From an uncultured Caulobacter sp. (GTDB lineage: Bacteria > Pseudomonadota > Alphaproteobacteria > Caulobacterales > Caulobacteraceae): 28,739 nt of DNA. The first letter of the stretch is position 1, and every line of letters starts with the position of its first letter. Positions 1 to 7,739 of this stretch are shown here, piece by piece. Under the pieces are notes generated by a model that saw only the letters and a list, made by a program, of their open reading frames with translations, was not told the DNA's origin and did no database searches. The DNA lies in assembly GCF_937900395.1 (NCBI RefSeq), contig NZ_CALCDX010000089.1:1-28739 (forward strand), given 5' to 3'. Both the position numbers and the translations under genes were made by a program.

Positions 1-50
1 TTCGTTTTTCGCGCGGGCGTGGCTCGCGCCCGGATCGAGAATACATTCGC

Positions 51-512
51 ATGCTCATCGGCGTTCTGCTGGCCATCAACATCATCGTCTGCCTCGGCCT
101 GATCGGGGTGGTGCTGCTGCAGCGCTCCGAGGGCGGCGCGCTGGGCATGGGCGGCAACTCGGGCGGCCTGATGACCGCGCGCGGCGCCGGCGATCTGCTG
201 ACCCGCATCACCTGGATCCTGTTCTCGATCTTCCTGATCATCAGCCTGGCCCTGACCATCCTGACGGGTCGCCTGGACAAGAGCGGCTCGGTCGCCGACA
301 GCATCAAGGGTCTCGACGCCAAGACGCTGCAGAACGTGCCGGCCCCGACGCCGGCTCCGGGCTCGCTGAACTCGCTGCCGGCGGCGCCGCAGCCGGGCGG
401 CATCCAGGCCCCCGCGCCGCAGATCAACACGCCGGCCCCGGCCGCTCAGCAGCCGGCGCTCCTGGCCCCCGCAGAGCCGGCCCCGGCTCCGGCCAGCCAG
501 CCCAAGCCCTAA
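51..512 (+). CDS. secG: Preprotein translocase subunit SecG
   Basis: This is the small SecG subunit of the SecYEG translocon, which helps SecA-driven export across the inner membrane. The 153-residue product has the family layout: a first membrane helix (about residues 2-23), the conserved cytoplasmic stretch with LLQRSEGGALGMGG (about 21-35), and a second helix (about 52-73). From about residue 97 it carries a long Pro/Ala-rich tail; enteric SecG proteins are shorter (about 110 residues), while alphaproteobacterial ones often have such a tail. The ATG at 51 starts exactly at the hydrophobic helix. A strong hairpin terminator follows at 537-565, so secG probably ends its transcription unit, whose earlier part lies outside the window. 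The identification is secure; the role of the tail is unknown. Confidence 0.93.
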   Translation: MLIGVLLAINIIVCLGLIGVVLLQRSEGGALGMGGNSGGLMTARGAGDLLTRITWILFSIFLIISLALTILTGRLDKSGSVADSIKGLDAKTLQNVPAPTPAPGSLNSLPAAPQPGGIQAPAPQINTPAPAAQQPALLAPAEPAPAPASQPKP

Positions 513-536
513 CCGTCCCCGACGGCGCTTTCACCG

Positions 537-565
537 ACCCCCGAGGGCCACCTCGGGGGTTTAAT
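537..565 (+). terminator. Rho-independent terminator after secG
   Basis: A 9-bp perfect stem, CCCCCGAGG (538-546) and CCTCGGGGG (551-559), closes a GCCA loop and is followed by TTTAATCTT. It lies 25 bases after the secG stop and ahead of pyrG, separating the two transcription units. Confidence 0.85.
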
Positions 566-626
566 CTTGTTGATGAACGCGGGTCTTTCTCCCCGCGTCC
601 ACGAATCACGGGTAATCTGGTCGCCC

Positions 627-2279
627 ATGACGCGGTACATCTTCATCACCGGCGGCGTGGTTTCCTCGCTTGGCAAAGGTCTGGCCTCGGCGGCGCTCGG
701 CGCGCTGCTGCAAGCGCGCGGCTACACGGTCCGTCTTCGGAAGCTCGATCCCTATCTGAACGTCGATCCGGGCACGATGAGCCCGTATCAGCACGGCGAG
801 GTCTTCGTAACCGACGACGGGGCCGAGACCGACCTGGATCTCGGCCACTACGAGCGCTTCACCGGCGTGTCGGCCAACAAGGCTGACAACATCACGACCG
901 GCCAAATCTACAAGACGATCATCGAGAAGGAGCGCCGCGGCGACTATCTGGGCGCGACCGTCCAGGTCATTCCGCACGTGACCAACGAGATCAAGGACTT
1001 CGTCCTGTCGCCCGCCATGGACGAGACGGGCCAGAAGGCCGTCGACTTCGTGCTGGTCGAGATCGGCGGCACGGTGGGCGACATCGAGGGCCTGCCGTTC
1101 TTCGAGGCTATCCGTCAGCTGCGCCAGGACCTGCCGCGCGGCCAGAGCTGCTACGTGCACCTGACCCTGCTGCCGTTCATCAAGACGGCCGGCGAGATGA
1201 AGACCAAGCCGACCCAGCACTCGGTCAAGGAGCTGCGCTCGATCGGCATCCAGCCGGACATCCTGCTGTGCCGCTGCGAGCAGGAGATCCCGGCCGAGGA
1301 AAAGCGCAAGATCGCCCAGTTCTGCAACGTGCGGCCCAGCGCGGTCATCCAGGCGATGGACTCATCGTCCATCTACGCCGTGCCGATCGACTATCACGAG
1401 CAGGGCCTGGACGCCGAAGTCCTGGATGTCTTCGGCATCCACGACGCTCCGGCGCCGAACCTGTCGCGCTGGAAGGAGATCGACAACACCGTCCAGCACC
1501 CCGACGGCGAGGTCACCATCGCCGTGGTCGGCAAGTACACGGTGCTGAAGGACGCCTACAAGTCGCTGATCGAGGCCCTGCACCACGGGGGCCTCGCCAA
1601 CAAGGTCAAGGTCAACCTCGACTGGGTCGAGAGCGAGACCTTCGAGGGCGACGAGGGCGCGGCCGCGGCCCGTCTCGAGAACGCGCATGCCATCATGGTC
1701 CCGGGCGGCTTCGGCGAGCGCGGCGCGGAGGGCAAGATCCGCGCGGCCCAGTTCGCCCGCGAACGCAAGGTGCCGTACTTCGGCATCTGCTTTGGCATGC
1801 AGATGGCTGTGATCGAGACCCTTCGGAACGTCGCCGGCATCAAGGACGCCAGCTCCAGCGAGTTCGGCCCGACTGAGCGTCCGGTGGTCGGCATCATGAC
1901 CGAGTGGATCAAGGGCAACGAGACGGTCCAGCGCCGCTCCTCGGACGATCTGGGCGGCACGATGCGCCTGGGGGCCTATGAGGCCGTCCTGACGCCGGGT
2001 TCGAAGGTCGCCGAGATCTATGGCGCGACCGAGATCAGCGAGCGCCACCGCCACCGCTACGAGGTCAATATCGGCTACGTCCACATCATGGAGGACGCGG
2101 GCCTGAAACTGACGGGCCGGTCGCCCAACGGCGTGCTGCCCGAGATCGTCGAGCGGGACGACCATCCGTGGTTCATCGGGGTGCAATATCACCCCGAACT
2201 GAAGAGCCGACCGTTCGCGCCGCACCCGCTTTTCGCCAGCTTCATCGCCGCCGCGAAGGAGCACGGACGCCTCGTCTGA
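627..2279 (+). CDS. pyrG: CTP synthase
   Basis: CTP synthase makes CTP from UTP, ATP and glutamine, the last step of pyrimidine nucleotide synthesis. The 550-residue length is normal. The N-terminal synthetase domain opens with the classic MTRYIFITGGVVSSLGKG nucleotide-binding start. The C-terminal class I glutamine amidotransferase domain (from about residue 295) has its nucleophile at Cys388 in FGICFGMQ and the His522/Glu524 pair in QYHPEL. I chose the ATG at 627 because the family's conserved residues begin right there; an in-frame start at 567 would add 20 unlike residues running out of the secG terminator. In Caulobacter crescentus CTP synthase also forms filaments that affect cell shape; this is knowledge of that species and is not visible here. 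Confidence 0.97.
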   Translation: MTRYIFITGGVVSSLGKGLASAALGALLQARGYTVRLRKLDPYLNVDPGTMSPYQHGEVFVTDDGAETDLDLGHYERFTGVSANKADNITTGQIYKTIIEKERRGDYLGATVQVIPHVTNEIKDFVLSPAMDETGQKAVDFVLVEIGGTVGDIEGLPFFEAIRQLRQDLPRGQSCYVHLTLLPFIKTAGEMKTKPTQHSVKELRSIGIQPDILLCRCEQEIPAEEKRKIAQFCNVRPSAVIQAMDSSSIYAVPIDYHEQGLDAEVLDVFGIHDAPAPNLSRWKEIDNTVQHPDGEVTIAVVGKYTVLKDAYKSLIEALHHGGLANKVKVNLDWVESETFEGDEGAAAARLENAHAIMVPGGFGERGAEGKIRAAQFARERKVPYFGICFGMQMAVIETLRNVAGIKDASSSEFGPTERPVVGIMTEWIKGNETVQRRSSDDLGGTMRLGAYEAVLTPGSKVAEIYGATEISERHRHRYEVNIGYVHIMEDAGLKLTGRSPNGVLPEIVERDDHPWFIGVQYHPELKSRPFAPHPLFASFIAAAKEHGRLV

Positions 2280-2405
2280 CGCTACTTTCCCCAGGTGCTT
2301 GCATCAGGGGAGAGATTCGGGCATAAGCCCCCGCTCACGCGGCGGCCTGGGTCGAACCCTAGTCGCCGCTCTCGATTTTCACGCTCAGCGAGCAGAGTCA
2401 CTTCG

Positions 2406-2588
2406 ATGGCCGTTCCTAAAAGAAAAACTTCGCCTTCTCGCCGGAACATGCGCCGGTCGCACCACGCCCTGGGCGCCAACTCGTTCATCGAGGACAAGGA
2501 CACGGGCGAGCTGCGCCGTCCGCACCATGTCGATCTGAAGACCGGCATGTACAACGGCAAGCAGATCCTGACGCCGAAGGAAGACTAA
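2406..2588 (+). CDS. rpmF: Large ribosomal subunit protein bL32
   Basis: A 60-residue basic protein with the bL32 signature: it begins MAVPKRKTSPSRRNMRRSHH and continues through a TGELRRPHHVD-like stretch. bL32 is a small component of the 50S subunit near the peptide exit tunnel. It has no cysteines, so it is the zinc-free (C-minus) form. The ATG at 2406 is chosen because MAVPK is the universal start of the family; an in-frame ATG at 2295 would add 37 unrelated residues. It is preceded by a 126-base gap after pyrG that probably holds its promoter, and is followed by a clear terminator, so it is probably transcribed alone. Confidence 0.96.
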   Translation: MAVPKRKTSPSRRNMRRSHHALGANSFIEDKDTGELRRPHHVDLKTGMYNGKQILTPKED

Positions 2589-2619
2589 GGTCTCCTTCTC
2601 GTCTCTGACGGCTTGAAAG

Positions 2620-2649
2620 CGCCGCCCGGCCACGCTGGGCGGCGTTTTT
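2620..2649 (+). terminator. Rho-independent terminator after rpmF
   Basis: A perfect 8-bp stem, CGCCGCCC (2620-2627) and GGGCGGCG (2637-2644), is followed at once by five T residues. It sits 31 bases after the rpmF stop. Confidence 0.9.
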
Positions 2650-2700
2650 CGTCATGTTCGCGGAAAAAGGGTGCTAGCCTCCGTATCGGGAGGAACGCCC

Positions 2701-3690
2701 ATGATCACGCGCCGGACCATAACGGCGGGACTGGGTCTGTCGACGATCGCCGCGCCCCCCGCGCTGGCGAGCGCCATCACGCCGGTTTCGTTGCCGCAAA
2801 TCCAGCCCCCGACGGCGCCGCCGTCAGACCCGCCGCTGCTGGTGCTCGACGCGGGTCTCGACCAGGACGCCCGCCTGACCGTCGATGTCGCGATCAATGG
2901 CGAGGGCCCCTTCCAGTTCGTGGTCGACACGGGCGCTGACCGCACCGTCCTGACGCCGGGCGTCGTCCAGCGCCTAGGCTTGGCGCCAGGACCCGAGATC
3001 ATCGTCCATGGCGTCTCGGGCACGATTACCACGACGACGGCCCGCATCGGCAATCTCAGGGCCGGGGACGCCAGGCTCAACAACGTGGACCTGCCGGTGC
3101 TGCCCTACGACCGCGTCGGTGCGGACGGACTTCTGGGAGTCGACATCCTGGAAGGCCGCAACATCGTCATGGACTTTCCCAAGAGGCGCCTGGAGATCCG
3201 GCGCACCCAGAGCAAGTCCGAAATCATACGCTTCTCGAACGAGGTTTCGGTGATGGCGGACGAACGGTTCGGCCGCCTCACCCTGGCGGATTCCCGGATC
3301 GGCGGGGTCCGCTCGCTGGCGTTCATCGACTCCGGCGGCGGGGTCAGCATCGGCAACATGGCCCTGGCGCGCGCCATTGCGGCCCGACGCCGCCGCACGC
3401 CGGATTTCGTCCGGCCGGCGCGCCTGCTGACCGCCGGCGGCGAGATGCAGCTGGGCGAATTCCGGCTGGTGCCCAACATGCAGATGGGAGATCTGCGGAT
3501 CACCAACGTCCCGATGGCGTTCGCGGACCTGCACATCTTCGATCTCTGGTCGCTGAACAACCGGCCGGCCGCCCTGATCGGCGTCGACGTCCTGCGCTTG
3601 TTCGCGCGGGTCGAGCTGGATTTCGGGGCAGGGCGCGTGTTGTTCCGGCTGGGCGATGGCGGCGTTGCGCCTCGGACCTGGAACGCCTGA
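2701..3690 (+). CDS. Exported retropepsin-like aspartyl protease-family protein
   Basis: This 329-residue protein has an export signal: a basic start (MITRR), a hydrophobic stretch to about residue 20 and an ALA-type cleavage site near residue 24. Two retropepsin-like half-domains follow. The first has FVVDTGAD with the catalytic-type Asp76 and the later hydrophobic-Gly motif LLGVDIL (144-150). The second has FIDSGGG with Asp210 and ALIGVDVL (291-298). This is the arrangement of bacterial clan AA aspartyl-protease-like proteins, in which two Asp-Thr/Ser-Gly loops form one active site. The second loop is DSG rather than DTG, still a permitted variant. The start at 2701 is supported by a GGGAGG ribosome site at 2688-2693. 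Neighbours give no hint of a substrate. Protease activity is inferred from motifs. Confidence 0.8.
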   Translation: MITRRTITAGLGLSTIAAPPALASAITPVSLPQIQPPTAPPSDPPLLVLDAGLDQDARLTVDVAINGEGPFQFVVDTGADRTVLTPGVVQRLGLAPGPEIIVHGVSGTITTTTARIGNLRAGDARLNNVDLPVLPYDRVGADGLLGVDILEGRNIVMDFPKRRLEIRRTQSKSEIIRFSNEVSVMADERFGRLTLADSRIGGVRSLAFIDSGGGVSIGNMALARAIAARRRRTPDFVRPARLLTAGGEMQLGEFRLVPNMQMGDLRITNVPMAFADLHIFDLWSLNNRPAALIGVDVLRLFARVELDFGAGRVLFRLGDGGVAPRTWNA

Positions 3691-4461
3691 CTACTGCGAA
3701 CGCCCCCGCGCCATCACTTGGCGGCGACGGGCCTCGACCTTCTCGGGCGTGACCTCGCGATTGTGGGCGCTGGAGCGCTCGTGCTCGAGCGCCAGGCCCT
3801 CGCCGAAGGGGCGTGCGTAGCCGTCATCGATCAGGCCCTTGTAGAAGGCCAGGGTCTCGACAGGGATCGACGCCATGTCCTCGGCCAGCTTCAGGGCCGT
3901 GGGCAGAAGCGCCTCGGGCGCGGTGACGCGATTGACCAGGCCCCAGTCCGCCGCGGTTCGGGCGTCCAGGAAGTTGCCGCTCAGCGATAATTCCTTGGCG
4001 CGGTAGGGCCCGACCAGCCGCGACAGCTTCTGGGAAAGTCCCCAGCCGGGCATAATGCCGACCCGGGCATGCGTATCGGCGAAGCGGGCGTTCTCGGACG
4101 CGATCAGGACGTCGCAGGCGAGGGCGAGTTCGAAGCCTCCGGTGATCGCGACACCGTTGATCGCGCCGATCACAGGCTTACGGCATCGCTCGACGGCTCG
4201 GACGGGGTTTGAGCGCGCGTCCTGGTCGTTGGCCGCCCCCATCGCCGAGGCGTCGCCGCCCAGCTCCTTGAGGTCGAGACCCGCCGTGAAGGCGCGTTCG
4301 CCTGCGCCGGTCAGGATCACCACGCTGACGTCCGGATCGGCGTCCAGCGCCACCATGGCCTCGTAGAGCGCCAGCCTCAGCGCCTTCGACAGCGCGTTCA
4401 TCGCCTCGGGCCGATTGAGGGTGACGATCGCGATCGGGCCGCGGTGTTCGACGTCCAGCAT
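3691..4461 (-). CDS. Enoyl-CoA hydratase/isomerase-family protein
   Basis: A 256-residue crotonase-fold protein, the usual length. The CoA-binding and oxyanion segments are clear: FTAGLDLKEL (58-67) and NGVAITGGFELALACD (102-117) with Glu111, matching the first catalytic glutamate of enoyl-CoA hydratases. The second catalytic glutamate position, in the stretch FADTHARVGIMPGWG, is His131. A classical hydration of 2-enoyl-CoA is therefore uncertain; crotonase paralogues with this ADTHARVG motif are common and mostly uncharacterised. The gene lies alone on the minus strand and its stop abuts the stop of the upstream aspartyl-protease-like gene. Its ATG has a good AGGGAGG ribosome site just before it (about 4466-4472), and it is divergent from eno. 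Confidence 0.85.
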   Translation of the reverse strand: MLDVEHRGPIAIVTLNRPEAMNALSKALRLALYEAMVALDADPDVSVVILTGAGERAFTAGLDLKELGGDASAMGAANDQDARSNPVRAVERCRKPVIGAINGVAITGGFELALACDVLIASENARFADTHARVGIMPGWGLSQKLSRLVGPYRAKELSLSGNFLDARTAADWGLVNRVTAPEALLPTALKLAEDMASIPVETLAFYKGLIDDGYARPFGEGLALEHERSSAHNREVTPEKVEARRRQVMARGRSQ

Positions 4462-4515
4462 GGAATCCTCCCTGGAATAAGCGATGATCGCGCGGCCTCC
4501 GGAAGGGAAGTCAAG

Positions 4516-4544
4516 TTGCGCCCAGAGCGCTTGGCGGCTAAGCC
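4516..4544 (+). promoter_or_regulatory. Weak candidate promoter for eno
   Basis: TTGCGCC (4516-4522), a 14-base spacer and GCTAAGCC (4537-4544) resemble, with several mismatches, the Caulobacter housekeeping promoter pattern (TTGACGS, 10-14 bases, GCTANAWC). It lies 30 bases before the eno start. The match is imperfect and should be treated as a guess. Confidence 0.25.
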
Positions 4545-4574
4545 TCCCGCGCCTTTGGCCTTGAGGAGCAGTCC

Positions 4575-5855
4575 ATGACCGAGATCGTCGACATCATCGC
4601 CCGTGAAATTCTCGACAGCCGGGGCAACCCGACCGTCGAAGTCGACGTCATCCTGGAGGACGGCGCCTTTGGTCGCGCCGCAGTGCCGTCGGGCGCCTCG
4701 ACGGGCGCTCACGAGGCCAACGAGAAGCGCGACGGCGACAAGGCTCGCTATCTGGGCAAGGGCGTCCAGCAGGCCGTCGACGCCGTCAACGGCGAGATCT
4801 TCGACGCGCTGTCGGGCGTCGACGCCGAGGACCAGCGCCGTCTCGACAACCTGCTGATCGAGCTGGACGGTACGCCGAACAAGGCCCGCCTGGGCGCCAA
4901 CGCCATCCTGGGCGTCTCGCTGGCCGCCGCCAAGGCCGCCGCGGAGTCGGCCGGCCTGCCGCTCTACAAGTACGTTGGCGGCGTGAACGCTCGCGTCCTG
5001 CCGACCCCGATGATGAACATCATCAACGGCGGCGCCCACGCCGATAATCCGATCGACATCCAGGAGTTCATGATCCTGCCGACCGGCGCCAAGGACTTCC
5101 GCGAAGGCCTGCGCATGGGCGCCGAGATCTTCCACGCCCTGAAGAAGGCCCTGAAGGACGCCGGTCACAACACCAACGTCGGCGACGAGGGCGGCTTCGC
5201 CCCCAACCTCGCCAGCGCCGAAGCCGCGCTCGACTTCATCGTCAAGGCCGGCGAGAAGGCCGGCTACAAGGCTGGCGATGACTTCGTGCTGGGCCTGGAC
5301 GTCGCCTCGACCGAGTTCTTCAAGAACGGCAAGTACGAGCTGGAAGGCGAGGGCAAGTCGCTGGATCCGGCCGCCATGGTCGACTACCTGGCCGGCCTCG
5401 TGGCCAAGTTCCCGATCCTCACGATCGAGGACGGCATGGCCGAGGACGATTTCGACGGCTGGAAGCTGCTGACCGACACCCTGGGCAAGAAGGTTCAGCT
5501 GGTTGGCGACGATCTGTTCGTGACCAACCCCAAGCGCCTGCAACTGGGCCTCGACAAGGGCCTGGCCAACTCGATCCTGGTCAAGGTCAACCAGATTGGC
5601 ACGCTGTCGGAAACGATCGACGCCGTCGAACTGGCCCACCGCCACGGCTATACCAGCGTCATGAGCCACCGCTCGGGCGAGACCGAAGACAGCACGATCG
5701 CCGACCTGGCCGTCGCCCTGAACTGCGGTCAGATCAAGACGGGCTCGCTGGCCCGTTCGGACCGGACCGCCAAGTACAACCAGCTGCTGCGCATCGAGGA
5801 GATGCTGGACGACCAAGGCGTCTATGCCGGCCGCGCTGCACTGAAGGGCCGCTAG
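4575..5855 (+). CDS. eno: Enolase (phosphopyruvate hydratase)
   Basis: Enolase converts 2-phosphoglycerate to phosphoenolpyruvate in glycolysis and is often part of the RNA degradosome. The 426-residue length is normal. Family landmarks are all present: SGASTGAHEA (39-48), NGGAHADN (151-158), GDEGGFAPN (203-211) with the catalytic Glu205, the magnesium ligands Asp242, Glu285 and Asp312, the catalytic Lys337 in LVKVNQIGT, and SHRSGETED (364-372). The start is supported by TTGAGGAG just upstream. A strong terminator follows, so eno is probably one transcription unit. It lies upstream of ftsB and the pyruvate dehydrogenase genes, as is common in alphaproteobacteria. Confidence 0.98.
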   Translation: MTEIVDIIAREILDSRGNPTVEVDVILEDGAFGRAAVPSGASTGAHEANEKRDGDKARYLGKGVQQAVDAVNGEIFDALSGVDAEDQRRLDNLLIELDGTPNKARLGANAILGVSLAAAKAAAESAGLPLYKYVGGVNARVLPTPMMNIINGGAHADNPIDIQEFMILPTGAKDFREGLRMGAEIFHALKKALKDAGHNTNVGDEGGFAPNLASAEAALDFIVKAGEKAGYKAGDDFVLGLDVASTEFFKNGKYELEGEGKSLDPAAMVDYLAGLVAKFPILTIEDGMAEDDFDGWKLLTDTLGKKVQLVGDDLFVTNPKRLQLGLDKGLANSILVKVNQIGTLSETIDAVELAHRHGYTSVMSHRSGETEDSTIADLAVALNCGQIKTGSLARSDRTAKYNQLLRIEEMLDDQGVYAGRAALKGR

Positions 5856-5878
5856 GTCCTTTGTAGACTGCTTGCTTG

Positions 5879-5911
5879 AGGGCGCGGCTTCGCAAAGGTC
5901 GCGCCCTTTTT
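5879..5911 (+). terminator. Rho-independent terminator after eno
   Basis: A perfect 8-bp stem, AGGGCGCG (5879-5886) and CGCGCCCT (5900-5907), is followed by a T run. It lies 24 bases after the eno stop. Confidence 0.88.
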
Positions 5912-6239
5912 GCTGTCTGTGCGGCAGCTTTAGGCGCGAGGCTCGGCGGCGACGATTCCATTCGGAGACACGTTTCGATCGCCTGTGCGCGCGATTCAGA
6001 AATGGCTAACCCACAAATTTTCTAAAAGGGTGCGATTGGTTTCACGAGAGACCATCTTTCAGGCCTTCGCGACCGCGAAATGGTTTCGGCAATGCGGTAT
6101 CTAGATGCGGTTGAAACCATCTCGTGTGAAAGCATCGAAGGTGGTTGCCTCCCGCGAGCGACCGGCGTTCGCAACACCCAGATTTAGAAGGCGTTAAGCA
6201 GGGTCGGCGATCCTGCGAATCCCTCTTTGGGACGCTCAG
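5912..6239 (+). promoter_or_regulatory. Long leader between eno and ftsB with inverted repeats
   Basis: This non-coding stretch lies between the eno terminator and ftsB. I see no gene in it, but it holds nested imperfect inverted repeats. ATGGTTTC (6080-6087) pairs exactly with GAAACCAT (6113-6120). TTTCACGAGA (6040-6049) is mirrored by TCTCGTGTGAAA (6120-6131) with a 2-base insertion. The motif GGTTTC thus occurs three times in mixed orientation. Three GANTC sites (the CcrM methylation target in Caulobacter and relatives) lie near 5955, 5993 and 6217. It probably carries the ftsB promoter; a regulator site or structured leader is possible. Confidence 0.4.
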
Positions 6240-6542
6240 ATGTTCGCCCGACTGCAACCTTTCCTGCCGACCGCGGCGATCTTCTTCCTGATTTTTTACT
6301 TCGCCTTTCACGCTCTGACGGGTGATCGAGGCCTGCTGTCCATTTCGCAGCGCAATGCGGACCTCGCAGCAAAAACAAAGGAACTCAGGAAGATACGCGC
6401 GGAGAGGATGGACCTGGAGGCTCGTGCTCGTCTATTACGCAGCGGCAGTCTGTCGGCCGACCTGCTGGAGGAGCGCGCGCGCTCGCTCCTAGGATATGCC
6501 GACCCGAGGGACTATGTGATCCGGGTCAAGCGTCCGAGCTGA
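6240..6542 (+). CDS. ftsB: Septum formation initiator family protein, FtsB-like
   Basis: A 100-residue single-pass membrane protein of the FtsB/DivIC family, which works in the divisome with FtsL and FtsQ to activate septal peptidoglycan synthesis. It has a short N-terminus, one membrane helix (about residues 10-27), then a charged helical stretch rich in Leu, Arg, Glu and Lys (about 40-75) that would form the periplasmic coiled coil, and a final LLGYADPRDYVIRV segment typical of the family. Sitting between eno and pdhA is its usual place in alphaproteobacteria, which raises confidence. The ATG at 6240 places the helix correctly. It is preceded by a long leader with inverted repeats and is followed by a 165-base gap before pdhA. 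Confidence 0.85.
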   Translation: MFARLQPFLPTAAIFFLIFYFAFHALTGDRGLLSISQRNADLAAKTKELRKIRAERMDLEARARLLRSGSLSADLLEERARSLLGYADPRDYVIRVKRPS

Positions 6543-6707
6543 CCGATCCCATAAGCTTTTGGAATCGATTGCCGGTCGCGCGGAGCCATTTGGCTTTGAG
6601 CGGCTTGATGGTGCACTAGGGCGTTTCCTTCGCGGAACCGACGACTTTTTCGGCGGGAAATGCCCTCAGGACGAAGGCCGCGATGAAGATTGGCCAGGGA
6701 GATTTGA

Positions 6708-7739
6708 ATGGCGCGTACGCGCAAGGCTGAGGCCTCAGAGGGGAAGGCGGCTGACACCGGTGTCAACGCCTTCGTCGGAAAAGACGAACTCCTGAAATTC
6801 TATCAGGACATGCTGCTGATCCGCCGCTTCGAGGAGCGGGCCGGCCAGCTGTACGGCATGGGCCTGATCGGCGGCTTCTGCCACCTGTACATTGGTCAGG
6901 AAGCCATCGCGGTCGGCATGCAGTCGATCTCGCAGAAGGGCGACCAGATCATCACCGGCTATCGTGACCACGGTCACATGCTGGCCGCGGGCATGGATCC
7001 GCGCGAGGTCATGGCCGAACTGACCGGCCGGGCCGGCGGTTCTTCCAAGGGCAAGGGCGGCTCGATGCACATGTTCGACGTCGCGACCGGCTTCTACGGC
7101 GGTCACGGCATCGTCGGCGCCCAGGTCTCGCTCGGCACCGGTCTGGCTTTGGCCAACCACTACAAGGGCAACGGCAACGTCTCGTACGCCTATATGGGCG
7201 ACGGCGCGGCCAACCAGGGCCAGGTCTACGAGAGCTTCAACATGGCCCAGCTGTGGAAGCTGCCGGTCGTGTACGTGATCGAGAACAACCAGTACGCCAT
7301 GGGCACCGCCGTCGAGCGCGCGGCTTCCGAAACCGCGTTCCACAAGCGCGGCGTCTCGTTCCGCATCCCGGGCGAGGAAGTCGACGGCATGGACGTCATC
7401 GCCGTGCGCGAAGCCGGCGCGCGCGCCACCGAGCACGCCCGCAGCGGCCAAGGTCCGTACATCCTCGAGATGAAGACCTACCGCTACCGTGGCCACTCAA
7501 TGTCCGACCCGGCCAAGTACCGGACCAAGGAGGAGGTCGACGAGGTCAAGACGACCCGCGATCCGATCGATCACATCAAGGAGCGCCTGGCCAAGGCCGG
7601 CGTCACCGAAGACGACCTGAAGGGCGTCGACGCGGAAGTGAAGCGCATCGTCGCCGAAGCCGCCGAGTTCGCTCGCACGAGCCCCGAGCCGGATCCCTCG
7701 GAACTGTACACTGACGTCTACCTGGAGGCCGCCGAGTGA
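6708..7739 (+). CDS. pdhA: Pyruvate dehydrogenase E1 component, alpha subunit
   Basis: This is the alpha subunit of the heterotetrameric (alpha2beta2) E1, which decarboxylates pyruvate with thiamine diphosphate and passes the acetyl group to lipoyl domains. The 343 residues show the thiamine diphosphate motif, from GDGAANQGQ (164-172) to ENN (192-194), and the regulatory-loop sequence YRYRGHSMSDPAKYR (258-272). The first ~20 residues are a basic, low-complexity leader. The ATG at 6708 has an AGGGAGAT ribosome site. Its stop overlaps the GTG start of pdhB (GTGA, 7736-7739), so the two E1 subunits are probably made by coupled translation. A 165-base gap before it probably holds the PDH promoter. 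Confidence 0.97.
   Translation: MARTRKAEASEGKAADTGVNAFVGKDELLKFYQDMLLIRRFEERAGQLYGMGLIGGFCHLYIGQEAIAVGMQSISQKGDQIITGYRDHGHMLAAGMDPREVMAELTGRAGGSSKGKGGSMHMFDVATGFYGGHGIVGAQVSLGTGLALANHYKGNGNVSYAYMGDGAANQGQVYESFNMAQLWKLPVVYVIENNQYAMGTAVERAASETAFHKRGVSFRIPGEEVDGMDVIAVREAGARATEHARSGQGPYILEMKTYRYRGHSMSDPAKYRTKEEVDEVKTTRDPIDHIKERLAKAGVTEDDLKGVDAEVKRIVAEAAEFARTSPEPDPSELYTDVYLEAAE

Noticed and set aside
567..626. Extended N-terminus for pyrG from an ATG at 567
   Set aside because: The extra 20 residues overlap the terminator tail and do not match the family, whose conserved sequence starts at 627.
4398..5816. A long minus-strand open frame (about 472 codons) opposite eno
   Set aside because: Antisense shadow of enolase; no domain seen and it would overlap the enoyl-CoA hydratase-family gene.
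5912..6239. A tRNA or known small RNA gene in the ftsB leader
   Set aside because: No cloverleaf, CCA-type end or terminator with T run could be found; only inverted repeats are visible.
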